The position numbers were made by a program, and so were the translations under genes. Positions 16,739 through 23,991 of a stretch of 64,000 nt of DNA are shown piece after piece. The stretch covers positions 62,001-126,000 of the forward strand of contig NZ_QOIL01000003.1 in the NCBI RefSeq assembly GCF_003323745.1. Reading direction: 5' to 3'. Numbering within the stretch: position 1 is the stretch's first letter; each line of letters starts with the position of its first letter. The notes below the pieces were generated by a model that searched no databases, was not told the origin of the DNA, and was given only the letters and a program-made list of their open reading frames with translations. The DNA comes from Sphaerisporangium album (GTDB lineage Bacteria; Actinomycetota; Actinomycetes; Streptosporangiales; Streptosporangiaceae).

Positions 16739-17164
16739 ATGGAGACTGAGAACGTGCCCCTGTGGTCGGAGAAGCGGCTGGAAACGGCCCGGTGGCGCCT
16801 TGTGACCATCCATGCTGACCCGCGGGACGGTCCGCATCGAGCCGGCGCCGAGCCTGCGATCCGCGAAGCTCTTGTACAAGCCGCCGCAGAGGGCCTGCAC
16901 ACGGTGCTGGCCCTCGACCCCGGGGGGCCTATCACGGCGTACACGGTGGGGGATGCAGCCGAACTGGTGGCGATGCTCGACGAAGCCGGCGGCCCGTTCG
17001 CCTACTCGATGGAGCGGCAAGCGATGGTGGCTTGTGATCGCGGCGGGCTGGTTGCGCCGCCAGTCGTAGCGCACATCACGATCGATTTGGCTTCGGCGGG
17101 CCCTGATGTTCCAGGGCTTCTGCCTCCTGATGGAGCGTCCAGATCAGCAGCAGTTCAAGGGTGA
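16739..17164 (+). CDS. Hypothetical protein of the element
   Basis: A 141-aa reading frame from ATG 16739 (METENVPLW start). The middle looks folded (AIREALVQAAAEGLHTVLAL, YTVGDAAELVAMLDEAGG); the last 25 residues are Pro/Ser/Ala-rich and overlap a small gene on the other strand. No known family. The frame is open upstream to 16673, but that part is next to a terminator. Coding status is only moderately supported. Confidence 0.45.
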   Translation: METENVPLWSEKRLETARWRLVTIHADPRDGPHRAGAEPAIREALVQAAAEGLHTVLALDPGGPITAYTVGDAAELVAMLDEAGGPFAYSMERQAMVACDRGGLVAPPVVAHITIDLASAGPDVPGLLPPDGASRSAAVQG

Positions 17165-17192
17165 GGTCCGGGTCCAACTGGTCGTCGCGCAT
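17076..17192 (-). CDS. Small 38-aa protein
   Basis: ATG 17192 follows a clear GGAGG site; the product starts MRDDQLDPDLTLELLLIW and ends in a Pro/Lys-rich tail. It overlaps the end of the opposite-strand hypothetical gene. Too short to assign a family; the good ribosome-binding site is the main support. Confidence 0.45.
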   Translation of the reverse strand: MRDDQLDPDLTLELLLIWTLHQEAEALEHQGPPKPNRS

Positions 17193-17343
17193 GGTGGTGC
17201 CTCCTGATAGGGGACGCACCGAACAGGCGTTAGGTTGCAGCTGTCCTGGCATGGTCCGGCCCTGAAGCACGGCGCCCGCCTCCTGTGCGCAGGCAGGGGG
17301 CGGGCGCCGTGGTGTTGCTATGCCTTGGCGACCTGGGTGCGGC

Positions 17344-17523
17344 TCAGATGGACAGGAAGTCAAGGAGAGCGGGGATGGAGCCGATCACCACCGCCATGGC
17401 CAGCACGACCCCGACGATCCGCGTTGGGGCGGCGATGGAGGTGCGGCGGATGGCGTAGGCGGTGGCTGCGAGCGCGGCGATGATGACACCGGCCCCGCAG
17501 AGTGCAAGGGACAGGTTGGACAT
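17344..17523 (-). CDS. Small two-helix membrane protein (59 aa)
   Basis: Two hydrophobic segments (LALCGAGVIIAALAATAYAI and IVGVVLAMAVVIGSIPALL) separated by a short polar, basic loop (RRTSIAAPTR). ATG 17523 with GGAG upstream. Small two-helix membrane proteins are common cargo in actinomycete integrative elements; function unknown. It reads toward the 38-aa gene on the same strand. Confidence 0.6.
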   Translation of the reverse strand: MSNLSLALCGAGVIIAALAATAYAIRRTSIAAPTRIVGVVLAMAVVIGSIPALLDFLSI

Positions 17524-17664
17524 GGTGGACTCCGGATGGTTGAACGTTGTGGCCGAGCATGGTCCGATTCCGCCCGAATTACTACGGATAGTAGTGGTCC
17601 GTAAGCGGACGGCTATCGGCAGATGAACTCTAACGGCTGCCCAACCCGCGCGCAGCCGTCACTA

Positions 17665-17682
17665 GCGAGATGGTCATCTCGC
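17665..17682. promoter_or_regulatory. Operator-like palindrome
   Basis: GCGAGATG-GT-CATCTCGC, a perfect 8+8 inverted repeat in the non-coding stretch 17524-17779, upstream of the two-helix membrane protein gene. It looks like a dimeric regulator site; the regulator is unknown. Confidence 0.4.
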
Positions 17683-17779
17683 AATCATGACGCCGGGTTT
17701 CAACTACCTACGGAGAGTGTTGGCGTAGACGCGCTAGGGTCACATGTCAGCAGGGGACTCGTGGCCGAGCCAACTGCGT

Positions 17780-17817
17780 GGGCAGGGGCCCCGGGGTAGT
17801 AGCCAGGACCCCTGCCC
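17780..17817 (-). terminator. Hairpin downstream of the 61-aa gene
   Basis: A 9-bp perfect stem, GGGCAGGGG (17780-17788) with CCCCTGCCC (17809-17817). It lies 38 bp past the stop of the leftward gene at 17856-18041. Confidence 0.55.
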
Positions 17818-17855
17818 TATCGTTTGGGCCCGCCGCGTGAGGGCGCTTCGTCCGC

Positions 17856-18041
17856 TCACATCTTCCGCGCCGGCAGCGAAACGACCTCCACCAAGTCCGC
17901 CAGGTCCACGTGCCGAGCGACGTCGGCCACCGACCGGGCGTAGGCCACCAGGAACCCGTACTGCCGGATCCGCAGCACCTGCCGGCCGTTCAGTACAATC
18001 CGATCGATCGTGAAATGCCCCGATCCGACCCACACTGACAC
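17856..18041 (-). CDS. Small conserved-looking actinomycete protein (61 aa)
   Basis: GTG-started 61-aa frame: a beta-like N-terminus (FTIDRIVLNGRQVLRIRQYG) then a helical segment (SVADVARHVDLADLVEVV). The pattern resembles small proteins often found near transposable or integrative elements in Streptosporangiales. No strong ribosome-binding site. A hairpin terminator follows its stop. Function unknown. Confidence 0.55.
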   Translation of the reverse strand: MSVWVGSGHFTIDRIVLNGRQVLRIRQYGFLVAYARSVADVARHVDLADLVEVVSLPARKM

Positions 18042-18120
18042 GCAGCAAGGGTAAGTATCCGCAGGTCAAGGGATAGCAAAGCGCCAGTAGATCCCGCGCG
18101 CGACACTGTACCGATGGGGC

Positions 18121-18786
18121 ATGCCTTTCACACCCCCGCGGCGTACCGCCGCCCTGCTGTACCTCACCGTCGTCCTCTTGGCCGGCTCGGCCGCCGCGCC
18201 GGCGTCCGCATCCCCGCCCTCCCTGCCGGAGCCGTCCCCGGCCGCGACCGCGCAAGTAGAGCTCGCCGAACTGGCCGTAGACGAACCGCACGCGATGACC
18301 GGGTACTCCCGGGCGAAGTTCCCGCACTGGGCCGAGCAGGGCGGGGCGTGCTCCACCCGCGAGGTTGTCCTCGAGCGCGACGGCGCCGGCGTCCAGCGCG
18401 ACGCCGAATGCCGGGCGGTCTCCGGGACCTGGCACAGCGAGTACGACGGCAAGACGCTCACCGCCGCTGCCCAGGTCGACATCGACCACATGGTGCCGCT
18501 TGCGAACGCCTGGCGCTCCGGCGCCGACGCCTGGTCCACGGCCAAACGCCGCGACTTCGCCAACGACCTGACCAACCCGCAACTCATCGCCGTATCCGCC
18601 GCGAGCAACCGAGCCAAAGGCGACCAGAACCCGGCCGACTGGAAGCCGCCGCTGCGCTCCTACTGGTGCACATACGCCCGCGCCTGGACAGACGTGAAGT
18701 ACCGCTACGGCCTAGCCGTCACCGCCGCGGAGAAGACCGCGCTCGACCAGATGCTCGACACCTGCCCCGGCCGCCAGCACCCATGA
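18121..18786 (+). CDS. Secreted HNH-type nuclease, DUF1524 family
   Basis: A 221-aa protein with a Sec signal peptide (basic PRR, hydrophobic LLYLTVVLLAGSAA, cleavage near ASA-SP). The DUF1524 core shows DIDHMVPL, the His-containing ββα-metal motif, then FANDLTNPQLIAVSAASNRA and a KGDQNP-DWKPP stretch, with paired cysteines that could form disulfides outside the cell. It is probably an exported DNase, or related hydrolase. A close paralogue sits on the chromosome at 50658-51290. Its start is 80 bp from the divergent 61-aa gene, and it overlaps the next gene by ATGA. Confidence 0.85.
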   Translation: MPFTPPRRTAALLYLTVVLLAGSAAAPASASPPSLPEPSPAATAQVELAELAVDEPHAMTGYSRAKFPHWAEQGGACSTREVVLERDGAGVQRDAECRAVSGTWHSEYDGKTLTAAAQVDIDHMVPLANAWRSGADAWSTAKRRDFANDLTNPQLIAVSAASNRAKGDQNPADWKPPLRSYWCTYARAWTDVKYRYGLAVTAAEKTALDQMLDTCPGRQHP

Positions 18787-19058
18787 GCGACCGGCGCGAG
18801 ACACCAGTCGTCGCCGGCCCGGGCGGAGTGATGACCGACGAGGTCGGCGTCATCACCGGCGACCTCGTCGTGGCCACCGACACCGAAGGCGACCGGGCCA
18901 CCATCACCGTCCAGTACGCCAGCGCGGAAGAGTGGTACACCGTCACCGGCAGCCCGCTGACGGTCGTCGGCCGCGACGGGCAATGGGTGCATGCCGCCGT
19001 GGTGCGCGCCGCCGCCGCGGGTCTGCCCGCGGGGCTCGAGGAGATGGACGTGGAGTAG
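18783..19058 (+). CDS. Small acidic protein coupled to the DUF1524 nuclease
   Basis: A 91-aa beta-rich protein (VVAGPGGVMTDEVGVITGDL, WYTVTGSPLTVVGRDGQW) with an acidic C-terminus (EEMDVE). ATG overlaps the nuclease stop (ATGA), so the two are probably co-translated. An acidic cytoplasmic partner beside a nuclease invites the idea of an immunity protein, but the nuclease is exported and no such family is recognised. Confidence 0.65.
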   Translation: MSDRRETPVVAGPGGVMTDEVGVITGDLVVATDTEGDRATITVQYASAEEWYTVTGSPLTVVGRDGQWVHAAVVRAAAAGLPAGLEEMDVE

Positions 19059-19074
19059 AGCCAGAGATTGGAAA

Positions 19075-19112
19075 CGGCGCCCCGCACCTCCCCCTCCGAG
19101 GGCGGGGCGCCG
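19075..19112 (+). terminator. Terminator after the nuclease pair
   Basis: An 11-bp perfect stem, CGGCGCCCCGC (19075-19085) with GCGGGGCGCCG (19102-19112), 17 bp after the stop codon. The next 300 bases, to 19411, contain no gene that I can support. Confidence 0.7.
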
Positions 19113-19411
19113 TCGTCATGCGCGGGCGCGCCCGAGGCTGCCTACGCAGCCGAGCTGGCGCGCCGTGGTGAGCGGCCTGAGCTACCTGCGACCTGAGGAA
19201 GGCATTCCGCAACGACGAATAGCCGGGGTTACCAACACGATGGCCGCGACCGCATGTGACTGATGGTCGAACGCGGTCAGGGACGGTGCGCCCGGCGGGC
19301 AGTGCCTCGCCATCATCGGCCGAGATGCAGCCACACGCGACGGCGGATAACCCCCGTCTCGGCGTGTTGGTGCCCTACGATCAACCCTCACCCGATCGCA
19401 GGGAGTTCCGC

Positions 19412-19939
19412 ATGCCAACAGCAGATACCGCCCCGTCCTGGACAGATTCCTTATCGGCCCTCGCTACCGGGGCAGCGTTCCTGGTCGCAGCCGCCGCCTT
19501 GGTGGTGGCGATCTACGGCATCAGACTACAGCGCGCCGCGCTCGCAGCGGCGAACAAAGCCGTCGAGGAGGCACGGCGATCGGCCGAGGCTTCCGAGGAA
19601 TCCGCGCAAGCCGCCCAGCGTTCGGCGCTGGCCGCCGAACAGCTCACGGAGATCGAGGCCATGCGGGATATGCAACCCACCATCGCCTGGCGGCTGGAGC
19701 GGTTGTCCAAAGAGCGGGTCCTCCTGCGCAACATTGGCGCCGAGACGGCCACAGGGGTCTCCGTCGCCCAGGTGGAGAACTTCCTCATCGACCCGCCGCA
19801 CAATGCCACGATCGTGCCACAAGGCTCGGTGAAGTTCGGTTACGTGGTCGGAGGGCTTATGTGCGAGCCGGACGCGCTGTCGGTGACGTGTAACGAACTG
19901 GCCGGCCCCGTGCTCGTCGAGGTGCCGCATTGGCCGTAG
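19412..19939 (+). CDS. Membrane-anchored coiled-coil protein
   Basis: A 175-aa protein. Residues about 13-35 form a transmembrane helix (ALATGAAFLVAAAALVVAIYG); residues 38-80 form an Ala/Glu/Arg-rich coiled coil (KAVEEARRSAEASEESAQ); and a small beta-rich domain follows (VLLRNIGAETATGVSVAQVE). ATG 19412 is chosen for its GGGAG site; the frame is open upstream. The architecture is frequent in actinomycetes, but the function is not established. Confidence 0.65.
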   Translation: MPTADTAPSWTDSLSALATGAAFLVAAAALVVAIYGIRLQRAALAAANKAVEEARRSAEASEESAQAAQRSALAAEQLTEIEAMRDMQPTIAWRLERLSKERVLLRNIGAETATGVSVAQVENFLIDPPHNATIVPQGSVKFGYVVGGLMCEPDALSVTCNELAGPVLVEVPHWP

Positions 19940-19996
19940 CCCGGTCTTGCTGCGATGCCAGCGCCTACCACTTCGCGGGGACGACGGCGCACGGGC

Positions 19997-20527
19997 TCAG
20001 ACGTCCTCGCCCTGTGGCCGCATCTGCTCCTCGGACGCGGTCTCGTTCCGCTGCAGCCTGCGTATGAGGGCGGCCCGGAAGGCATCCTGTTTCTCCTGCT
20101 CTGTCGGCGCCGCTCCAAGCTTCCGTATCCACCAGTCCGCGTCATGACGCGAGTCGTTACGGGCGAGATCAGCAATGCGCCAGAGGAGGTCCTTGTTCGC
20201 GCTCACCCTGCCCAGGGTCTCGGCCTCACTGGTGAGTTCGCGGAGTATCACTCGCCGCGTATCCTCGGGTGCGTCATCCCCAGCGAGCTGCTCTTCAAGG
20301 GCATCCACACGCTGACGCTGCTCCTTCTCGCGAGCGTCCAACTTCGACTCGGCCAAAGCGATCTCCCCGCCCGCGAAAGAGAGCGACGTGACCCGATCGA
20401 TCAGCCGCTCGAACGCGTCGCGGTGCCGGCGCATGATGAGCCATACCGCGAGTACGACTGCGATCGGCCATGCGACCGCGCCCACGAGTCCGGCAATCGC
20501 CTCGATCAGCTTCGCCCAGTCCGCCAT
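19997..20527 (-). CDS. Membrane protein with cytoplasmic coiled coil
   Basis: A 176-aa protein with one N-terminal transmembrane helix (AGLVGAVAWPIAVVLAVWLI, about residues 12-31), a basic RRHRDAFERLIDRV stretch, a coiled coil and a helical C-terminal region (IADLARNDSRHDADWWIRKLG). ATG 20527. It converges on the 19412-19939 gene. No family recognised beyond the topology. Confidence 0.65.
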   Translation of the reverse strand: MADWAKLIEAIAGLVGAVAWPIAVVLAVWLIMRRHRDAFERLIDRVTSLSFAGGEIALAESKLDAREKEQRQRVDALEEQLAGDDAPEDTRRVILRELTSEAETLGRVSANKDLLWRIADLARNDSRHDADWWIRKLGAAPTEQEKQDAFRAALIRRLQRNETASEEQMRPQGEDV

Positions 20528-20680
20528 GCCCGCATCCTCGCAGAAGCTGCGAACGCCTGAACTGCCCGAGCGATACCGCCTGTCGCAGACGCGGAATCGC
20601 GACCTTGACAGCGCCGTTCAACAGACCGACGATGCGCCTGCCGAGAAATCTCGGGAAACTCTCAGGAGAGGGAAAGATCA

Positions 20681-20896
20681 ATGCGCCTACAGTTCCTTGG
20701 CAAGGAAACGGACGGCGGTAACTCCCCTACGCTGTGGGACACCGACGGTGACGAGTACGTCATCCAGGGCTTCACCGTGACCGACGCCGAGGCCCTCGCG
20801 GACATCGGCGCCGTCCCTGACGGGGAGCTGATCATCCGCGTTCCCAAGCGCCTGATGGACCACCTGCCGAAGGAGACACATGGATCTGCTGACTAG
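20681..20896 (+). CDS. Small partner protein of a DUF6879 gene
   Basis: A 71-aa protein with the typical opening MRLQFLGK, then SPTLWDTDGDEYVIQGF and a final strand (IIRVPKRLMDHLP). In actinomycetes, such proteins are found directly upstream of DUF6879 genes and an XRE-DUF5753 regulator, as here. GGAGAGGG ribosome-binding site. It overlaps the DUF6879 gene by 17 bp. The biochemical role is not known. Confidence 0.75.
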   Translation: MRLQFLGKETDGGNSPTLWDTDGDEYVIQGFTVTDAEALADIGAVPDGELIIRVPKRLMDHLPKETHGSAD

Positions 20897-21401
20897 GGAG
20901 GAGTTTCAGCAGCACTTCCGTACGGCCACGCGGGCCTTCCACCTTGAGCTGAAGGACAGCTACAACGTCGCCCACGAGGACGAGCCGTTCCGTAAGTGGC
21001 AGGCTGGCGAGCACGACGACCATGCGTGGCGGCGTCCGTGGCAGGCATTCATCCGGGAGGTGACAGGCGCCGGCTGCGTGATGCAGCGGGTCAGAGTCGT
21101 CACCGTGCCACACACTCCCTACACACGATGGCTACTCGACATCGCCGGCGACAACGTCAAAGCCGGCGAAGACATCCGGTATCTGCCCAGGCACCTCGCC
21201 GCGGACGTCGACTTCCCACCAGAGGACTGCTGGCTGTTCGATGACGAGCGGCTGGTGCTCAGCGTGTTCCCCGGGGATGGCCGGGCCGGTGCGTTCGTCA
21301 CCGAGACCGACGCCGCCTTGATCCACAGATACCGCGTTGCCCGTGACACGTTGTGGGAACGCTCAATCCCGCACGCCGACTACGTCCAGCGCGTCGTCTG
21401 A
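20880..21401 (+). CDS. DUF6879 family protein
   Basis: A 173-aa protein matching the DUF6879 pattern: an early FQQHFRTATRAFHLELKDSY helix, the WRRPWQAFIREVTGAG core, VRVVTVPHTPYTRW, the AGEDIRYLPR motif and a CWLFDDERL-type segment before a C-terminal helix. DUF6879 genes pair with Scr1-like XRE-DUF5753 regulators; some such pairs have been described as toxin-antitoxin-like, others as developmental regulators. ATG start, overlapping the upstream partner; the XRE gene begins 16 bp downstream. Confidence 0.8.
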   Translation: MDLLTREEFQQHFRTATRAFHLELKDSYNVAHEDEPFRKWQAGEHDDHAWRRPWQAFIREVTGAGCVMQRVRVVTVPHTPYTRWLLDIAGDNVKAGEDIRYLPRHLAADVDFPPEDCWLFDDERLVLSVFPGDGRAGAFVTETDAALIHRYRVARDTLWERSIPHADYVQRVV

Positions 21402-21416
21402 TCTGCTGCTCCGACC

Positions 21417-22253
21417 GTGTCCCAGCCAACCGACCAGGCCCGCCAGGCGCTAGGTTCCCGCCTCCGCGAGATGCGCCAAGACGCGGGACTCACGGGCCGG
21501 GAACTTGCCATGCGGGCCGGTTGGCGGCCTCCCAAGGTGTCGAAGCTGGAGCACGGCCAGCAGAACCCCAGTGAGGACGACATCCGCACCTGGTGCCGGG
21601 TGTGCGATGCAGAGGACCAGATACCGGAGCTGATCGCCACGGTACGCGCCATCGAGGCGCAGTATCTCGAATGGCGCAGACAGATGCGGGGAGGCCAGCG
21701 CCGGGTCCAGAGCGTGCTGCGCACCGAGGATCTCTCCACCCGCCTGTATCGCATCTTCGAGCCGTTCCACATCCCCGGCTTCCTGCAGACCCGCGAGTAC
21801 GCCCGGGTCATCATGGCGCGTTCCGCCCAGTTCTACGACGCACCCAACGACCTGGAAGCGGCTGTAGCGGCCCGTCTGGGGCGTCAGACCATTCTCCGGA
21901 TGGGTGACCGCCGGTTTCACATCGTCGTGGCCGAACAGGCCCTGTACACGCGGGTGGGCGGCTCTGAGGTCATGCACGGCCAGCTCGTCCACCTCCTCAA
22001 CGAGATCGCCGCGCTGTCCAGGCTGCGCTTCGGCGTGGTCCCGCGCCCGGCGGACTACGAGCTCGGGCCCCACGCTGGTTACTGGATCTTCGATGCGCGG
22101 CTCGTCATGACCGAGACGGTCACCGCTGGCCTGAACATCACGCAGCCGCGAGAGGTCGCCATGTACGAGCGGCATTTCGACGGAATCGCCGAGCTTGCCG
22201 TGTATGGGCAGGCGGCCGTTGACCTGATCAGGACAGCCACCGAAGATCTTTAA
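21417..22253 (+). CDS. XRE-family regulator with DUF5753 domain (Scr1-like)
   Basis: A 278-aa protein. The N-terminal helix-turn-helix (about residues 10-65) reads LGSRLREMRQDAGLTGRELA, then WRPPKVSKLEHGQQNPS. The DUF5753 ligand/partner domain (about 95-270) has the typical FLQTREYAR and later VGGSEVMHGQLVHLLN motifs. GTG 21417 lacks an obvious ribosome-binding site, but is the only start that keeps the full HTH. It forms one transcription unit with the DUF6879 pair. Such regulators are usually partnered by DUF397 or DUF6879 proteins and often autoregulate. Confidence 0.85.
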   Translation: MSQPTDQARQALGSRLREMRQDAGLTGRELAMRAGWRPPKVSKLEHGQQNPSEDDIRTWCRVCDAEDQIPELIATVRAIEAQYLEWRRQMRGGQRRVQSVLRTEDLSTRLYRIFEPFHIPGFLQTREYARVIMARSAQFYDAPNDLEAAVAARLGRQTILRMGDRRFHIVVAEQALYTRVGGSEVMHGQLVHLLNEIAALSRLRFGVVPRPADYELGPHAGYWIFDARLVMTETVTAGLNITQPREVAMYERHFDGIAELAVYGQAAVDLIRTATEDL

Positions 22254-22319
22254 GAAATCTCAGGAAATGTCGTTGAGCATCGCACGTGTGGCTGCTGAGT
22301 ATCGGACCCAGACGAAGGC

Positions 22320-22355
22320 GGGTCCGCCTGGCGCTCAGAACGACCAGACGGACCC
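22320..22355 (+). terminator. Hairpin after the XRE/DUF6879 unit
   Basis: GGGTCCGCCTGG (22320-22331) pairs with CCAGACGGACCC (22344-22355) with one mismatch, followed by TTGAT. It separates this unit from the small genes downstream. Confidence 0.6.
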
Positions 22356-22357
22356 TT

Positions 22358-22377
22358 GATCGGATGGAGGTCCGATC
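22358..22377 (+). promoter_or_regulatory. Hairpin presenting the Shine-Dalgarno sequence in its loop
   Basis: GATCGGA (22358-22364) and TCCGATC (22371-22377) form a perfect 7-bp stem whose 6-nt loop TGGAGG contains the GGAGG of the next gene (ATG 22382). This could modulate translation start. Confidence 0.35.
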
Positions 22378-22381
22378 CGCG

Positions 22382-22711
22382 ATGAAGCTTAGAGGCCCGC
22401 GTATACGCCCGCGCACCCGCGCACAGGACCCCGTAGGACGTCACCGGCAGGGCGCCCCGCGCCAGCAGGTGTCGCCGCGGCGCTGGGACCTGGCTAAGAC
22501 GGCCACCGCCGCGCAGCTCGACCAGGTCGAGCCCGGCTGGCACATCTACTACAGCGTCGGCTTGCGCCGCTTCGTGGCCATCGCGACCTGGCGCGCCGAC
22601 TCCCCGCTCCAGGTCCGCGCGGCCACCGTCGAGGAGCTGCGCGAGCAGATGCGCGACGCCGAGCTCGGCGCGATGGTGTCCCTCGGCGGGCAGTGGGCGT
22701 GGGTGGCGTGA
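22382..22711 (+). CDS. Hypothetical element protein
   Basis: A 109-aa protein with a basic N-terminal third (RPRTRAQ, RHRQGAPRQQ) and a folded remainder (GWHIYYSVGLRRFVAIATWR, then RAATVEELREQMRDAELGAM). ATG 22382 is chosen because of the GGAGG 11 bases upstream. The stop overlaps the next gene start (GTGA). Similar small proteins occur in actinomycete integrative-conjugative elements; no function is known. Confidence 0.55.
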   Translation: MKLRGPRIRPRTRAQDPVGRHRQGAPRQQVSPRRWDLAKTATAAQLDQVEPGWHIYYSVGLRRFVAIATWRADSPLQVRAATVEELREQMRDAELGAMVSLGGQWAWVA

Positions 22712-22992
22712 CCGCCATCACGCGACGCGCCCATCGGACCGTCCAGGTCCGCCCTGCCGATCTCGGCCAGGACTACCCGGCCTGGCGGATCACGCAGATG
22801 ACGCGCTCGGACGGCGGCGACGGCGGGTGGTGGGCGTTTCGCCACGCCTGCCTGACCACCGAGGAGCGCATCATGGGGCTGCTCCCCTCGATCGCCCGGC
22901 GCACTCTGGTGGACCTGGTGAGCGAGGTCGCCGTCCAGGACGACATCGCCGCGGCGCTCAGGCACCCGAAGAGGGTGTGCGCGCATGCCTGA
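22708..22992 (+). CDS. Hypothetical element protein
   Basis: A 94-aa protein from GTG 22708, which overlaps the preceding stop (GTGA); an earlier in-frame GTG would add five residues. It contains a Trp-rich centre (PAWRITQMTRSDGGDGGWWA) and a helical C-terminus (RRTLVDLVSEVAVQDDIAAAL). No recognised domain. It is part of a run of short overlapping genes reading toward 23779. Confidence 0.55.
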   Translation: MTAITRRAHRTVQVRPADLGQDYPAWRITQMTRSDGGDGGWWAFRHACLTTEERIMGLLPSIARRTLVDLVSEVAVQDDIAAALRHPKRVCAHA

Positions 22993-23051
22993 TGTCCAGT
23001 TCGGTGTGGTCGCCAGGCGGGCTCCGCTGCACCCGCCGCACCGGAGCCGGC

Positions 23052-23366
23052 ATGGGTGAGGCCATGAAGGCGGCCGAGGGGTACATCGACCACGGGCCGC
23101 ACGTCCACCACCTGGCCGGCAGGCCCGCCGAGCGGCTGCGCTGGATGCCGTACTGGCCGCACACCGACCGGCCGCGGGTACTGCGCTGGACATGTGAGTG
23201 CCGCCTAGTCGTCTACTACCTGGTCGTCGGCGGCGGACGGGCATGGATACGCCGCGAGGCCCGCCAGTCCCCCGCGCGGACCCCGACGATCAGCTCGACC
23301 GGACCGATGCGGTACGCCGGCGCCGAAAGGCTGTGGGAACGCCTCCTCCTTGGGCGGGTCCGGTAG
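23052..23366 (+). CDS. Hypothetical element protein with Trp/His-rich centre
   Basis: A 104-aa protein with an N-terminal IDHGPHVHHLAGRP segment, two Trp-rich strands (RLRWMPYWPHT, RVLRWTCECRLVVYYLV) and a basic C-terminus. The CEC motif and His cluster could bind metal, but no family is recognised. ATG 23052 has GGAG upstream. A 24-aa frame (22985-23059) overlaps its start and may only be a leader. Confidence 0.5.
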   Translation: MGEAMKAAEGYIDHGPHVHHLAGRPAERLRWMPYWPHTDRPRVLRWTCECRLVVYYLVVGGGRAWIRREARQSPARTPTISSTGPMRYAGAERLWERLLLGRVR

Positions 23367-23410
23367 GAACTCCCGTCCGGTCGTGTCCGTGGGGGAACGG
23401 CCAGGCGGGG

Positions 23411-23480
23411 CTGGTGTGCGGCGGCCCGCGCGAACCTCGGCGCGGCAGCACACGGCTCCCAGTCGTCCGCCGCACACCAG
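23411..23480. repeat. Long inverted repeat, candidate origin, transfer or regulatory structure
   Basis: A 14-bp perfect inverted repeat: CTGGTGTGCGGCGG (23411-23424) with CCGCCGCACACCAG (23467-23480). Inside lies a nested CCGCGC/GCGCGG hairpin. It occupies the 250-bp non-coding gap between two small genes. Flanking sequences on both sides share an ACTCCCGTC..GGCC-like motif (about 23370, 23494 and 23781). Confidence 0.5.
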
Positions 23481-23614
23481 CGGCAACACTGTGCGACTCC
23501 CGTCGGCCGCGTCCGGAAGGAAGGCCAGCGGATATGGCGCGGCGGCGTGCACCTCTCCCTCGCCGGGTGTCGGGGCGCGCCGCCGCGCTTCCATCCCCAT
23601 CAGAACGGAGACAC

Positions 23615-23779
23615 ATGCCTAAGGTCAGCCTGGAGGACATCGCGATGGTGCTGCTCTCGTGGGTGCCGATCGGGCTCGGCTGGTGGTACGACTCCGGGCA
23701 CATGACGGCGTGGTTGAAGGAGCGCAACCGGCGCAGGGGCCGCGCGGCCGCGCGACGAGTGCGCCGCGCCCGGTGGTAG
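23615..23779 (+). CDS. Small membrane protein (54 aa)
   Basis: ATG 23615 with CGGAG upstream. One hydrophobic helix (IAMVLLSWVPIGLGWWYDSG) is followed by a strongly basic tail (KERNRRRGRAAARRVRRARW). It sits between two large hairpins. Topology suggests a membrane-tethered nucleic-acid-contacting peptide, but this is inference only. Confidence 0.5.
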   Translation: MPKVSLEDIAMVLLSWVPIGLGWWYDSGHMTAWLKERNRRRGRAAARRVRRARW

Positions 23780-23821
23780 AGACTCCCGCCTGGCCGCGTT
23801 GGTGGTCGGGCGGGTCAGGGG

Positions 23822-23865
23822 CGGCGCACGGTTGTGTGGGGATCCGCCCAGGGAACCGTGCGCCG
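23822..23865. terminator. Hairpin between convergent genes
   Basis: A 12-bp perfect stem, CGGCGCACGGTT (23822-23833) with AACCGTGCGCCG (23854-23865). It lies between the rightward 54-aa gene and the leftward ftsK-like gene, and could terminate from both sides. Confidence 0.6.
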
Positions 23866-23991
23866 TCCCGCCCAAGCTGGCGCGCGACTCGTATGGAGGA
23901 CGACGAGAATATGGCAGGCCAGCCTCCGCGACAGTAGCTCTCTGTCTGACAACGAAATCTGCCTTCTCGCCGAACTCTTCCTTTTCTGCCG

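Noticed and set aside
16351-16749. 132-aa open frame on the + strand after the tRNA-like gene
   Set aside because: Reads through a 15-bp terminator stem. Only a short piece resembles an XRE helix (VAARRGEIGLTQ), so it is at most a remnant.
15790-16944. 384-aa open frame on the - strand across the tRNA-like region
   Set aside because: It runs through a cloverleaf, a strong terminator and several hairpins, and shows no domain or ribosome-binding site.
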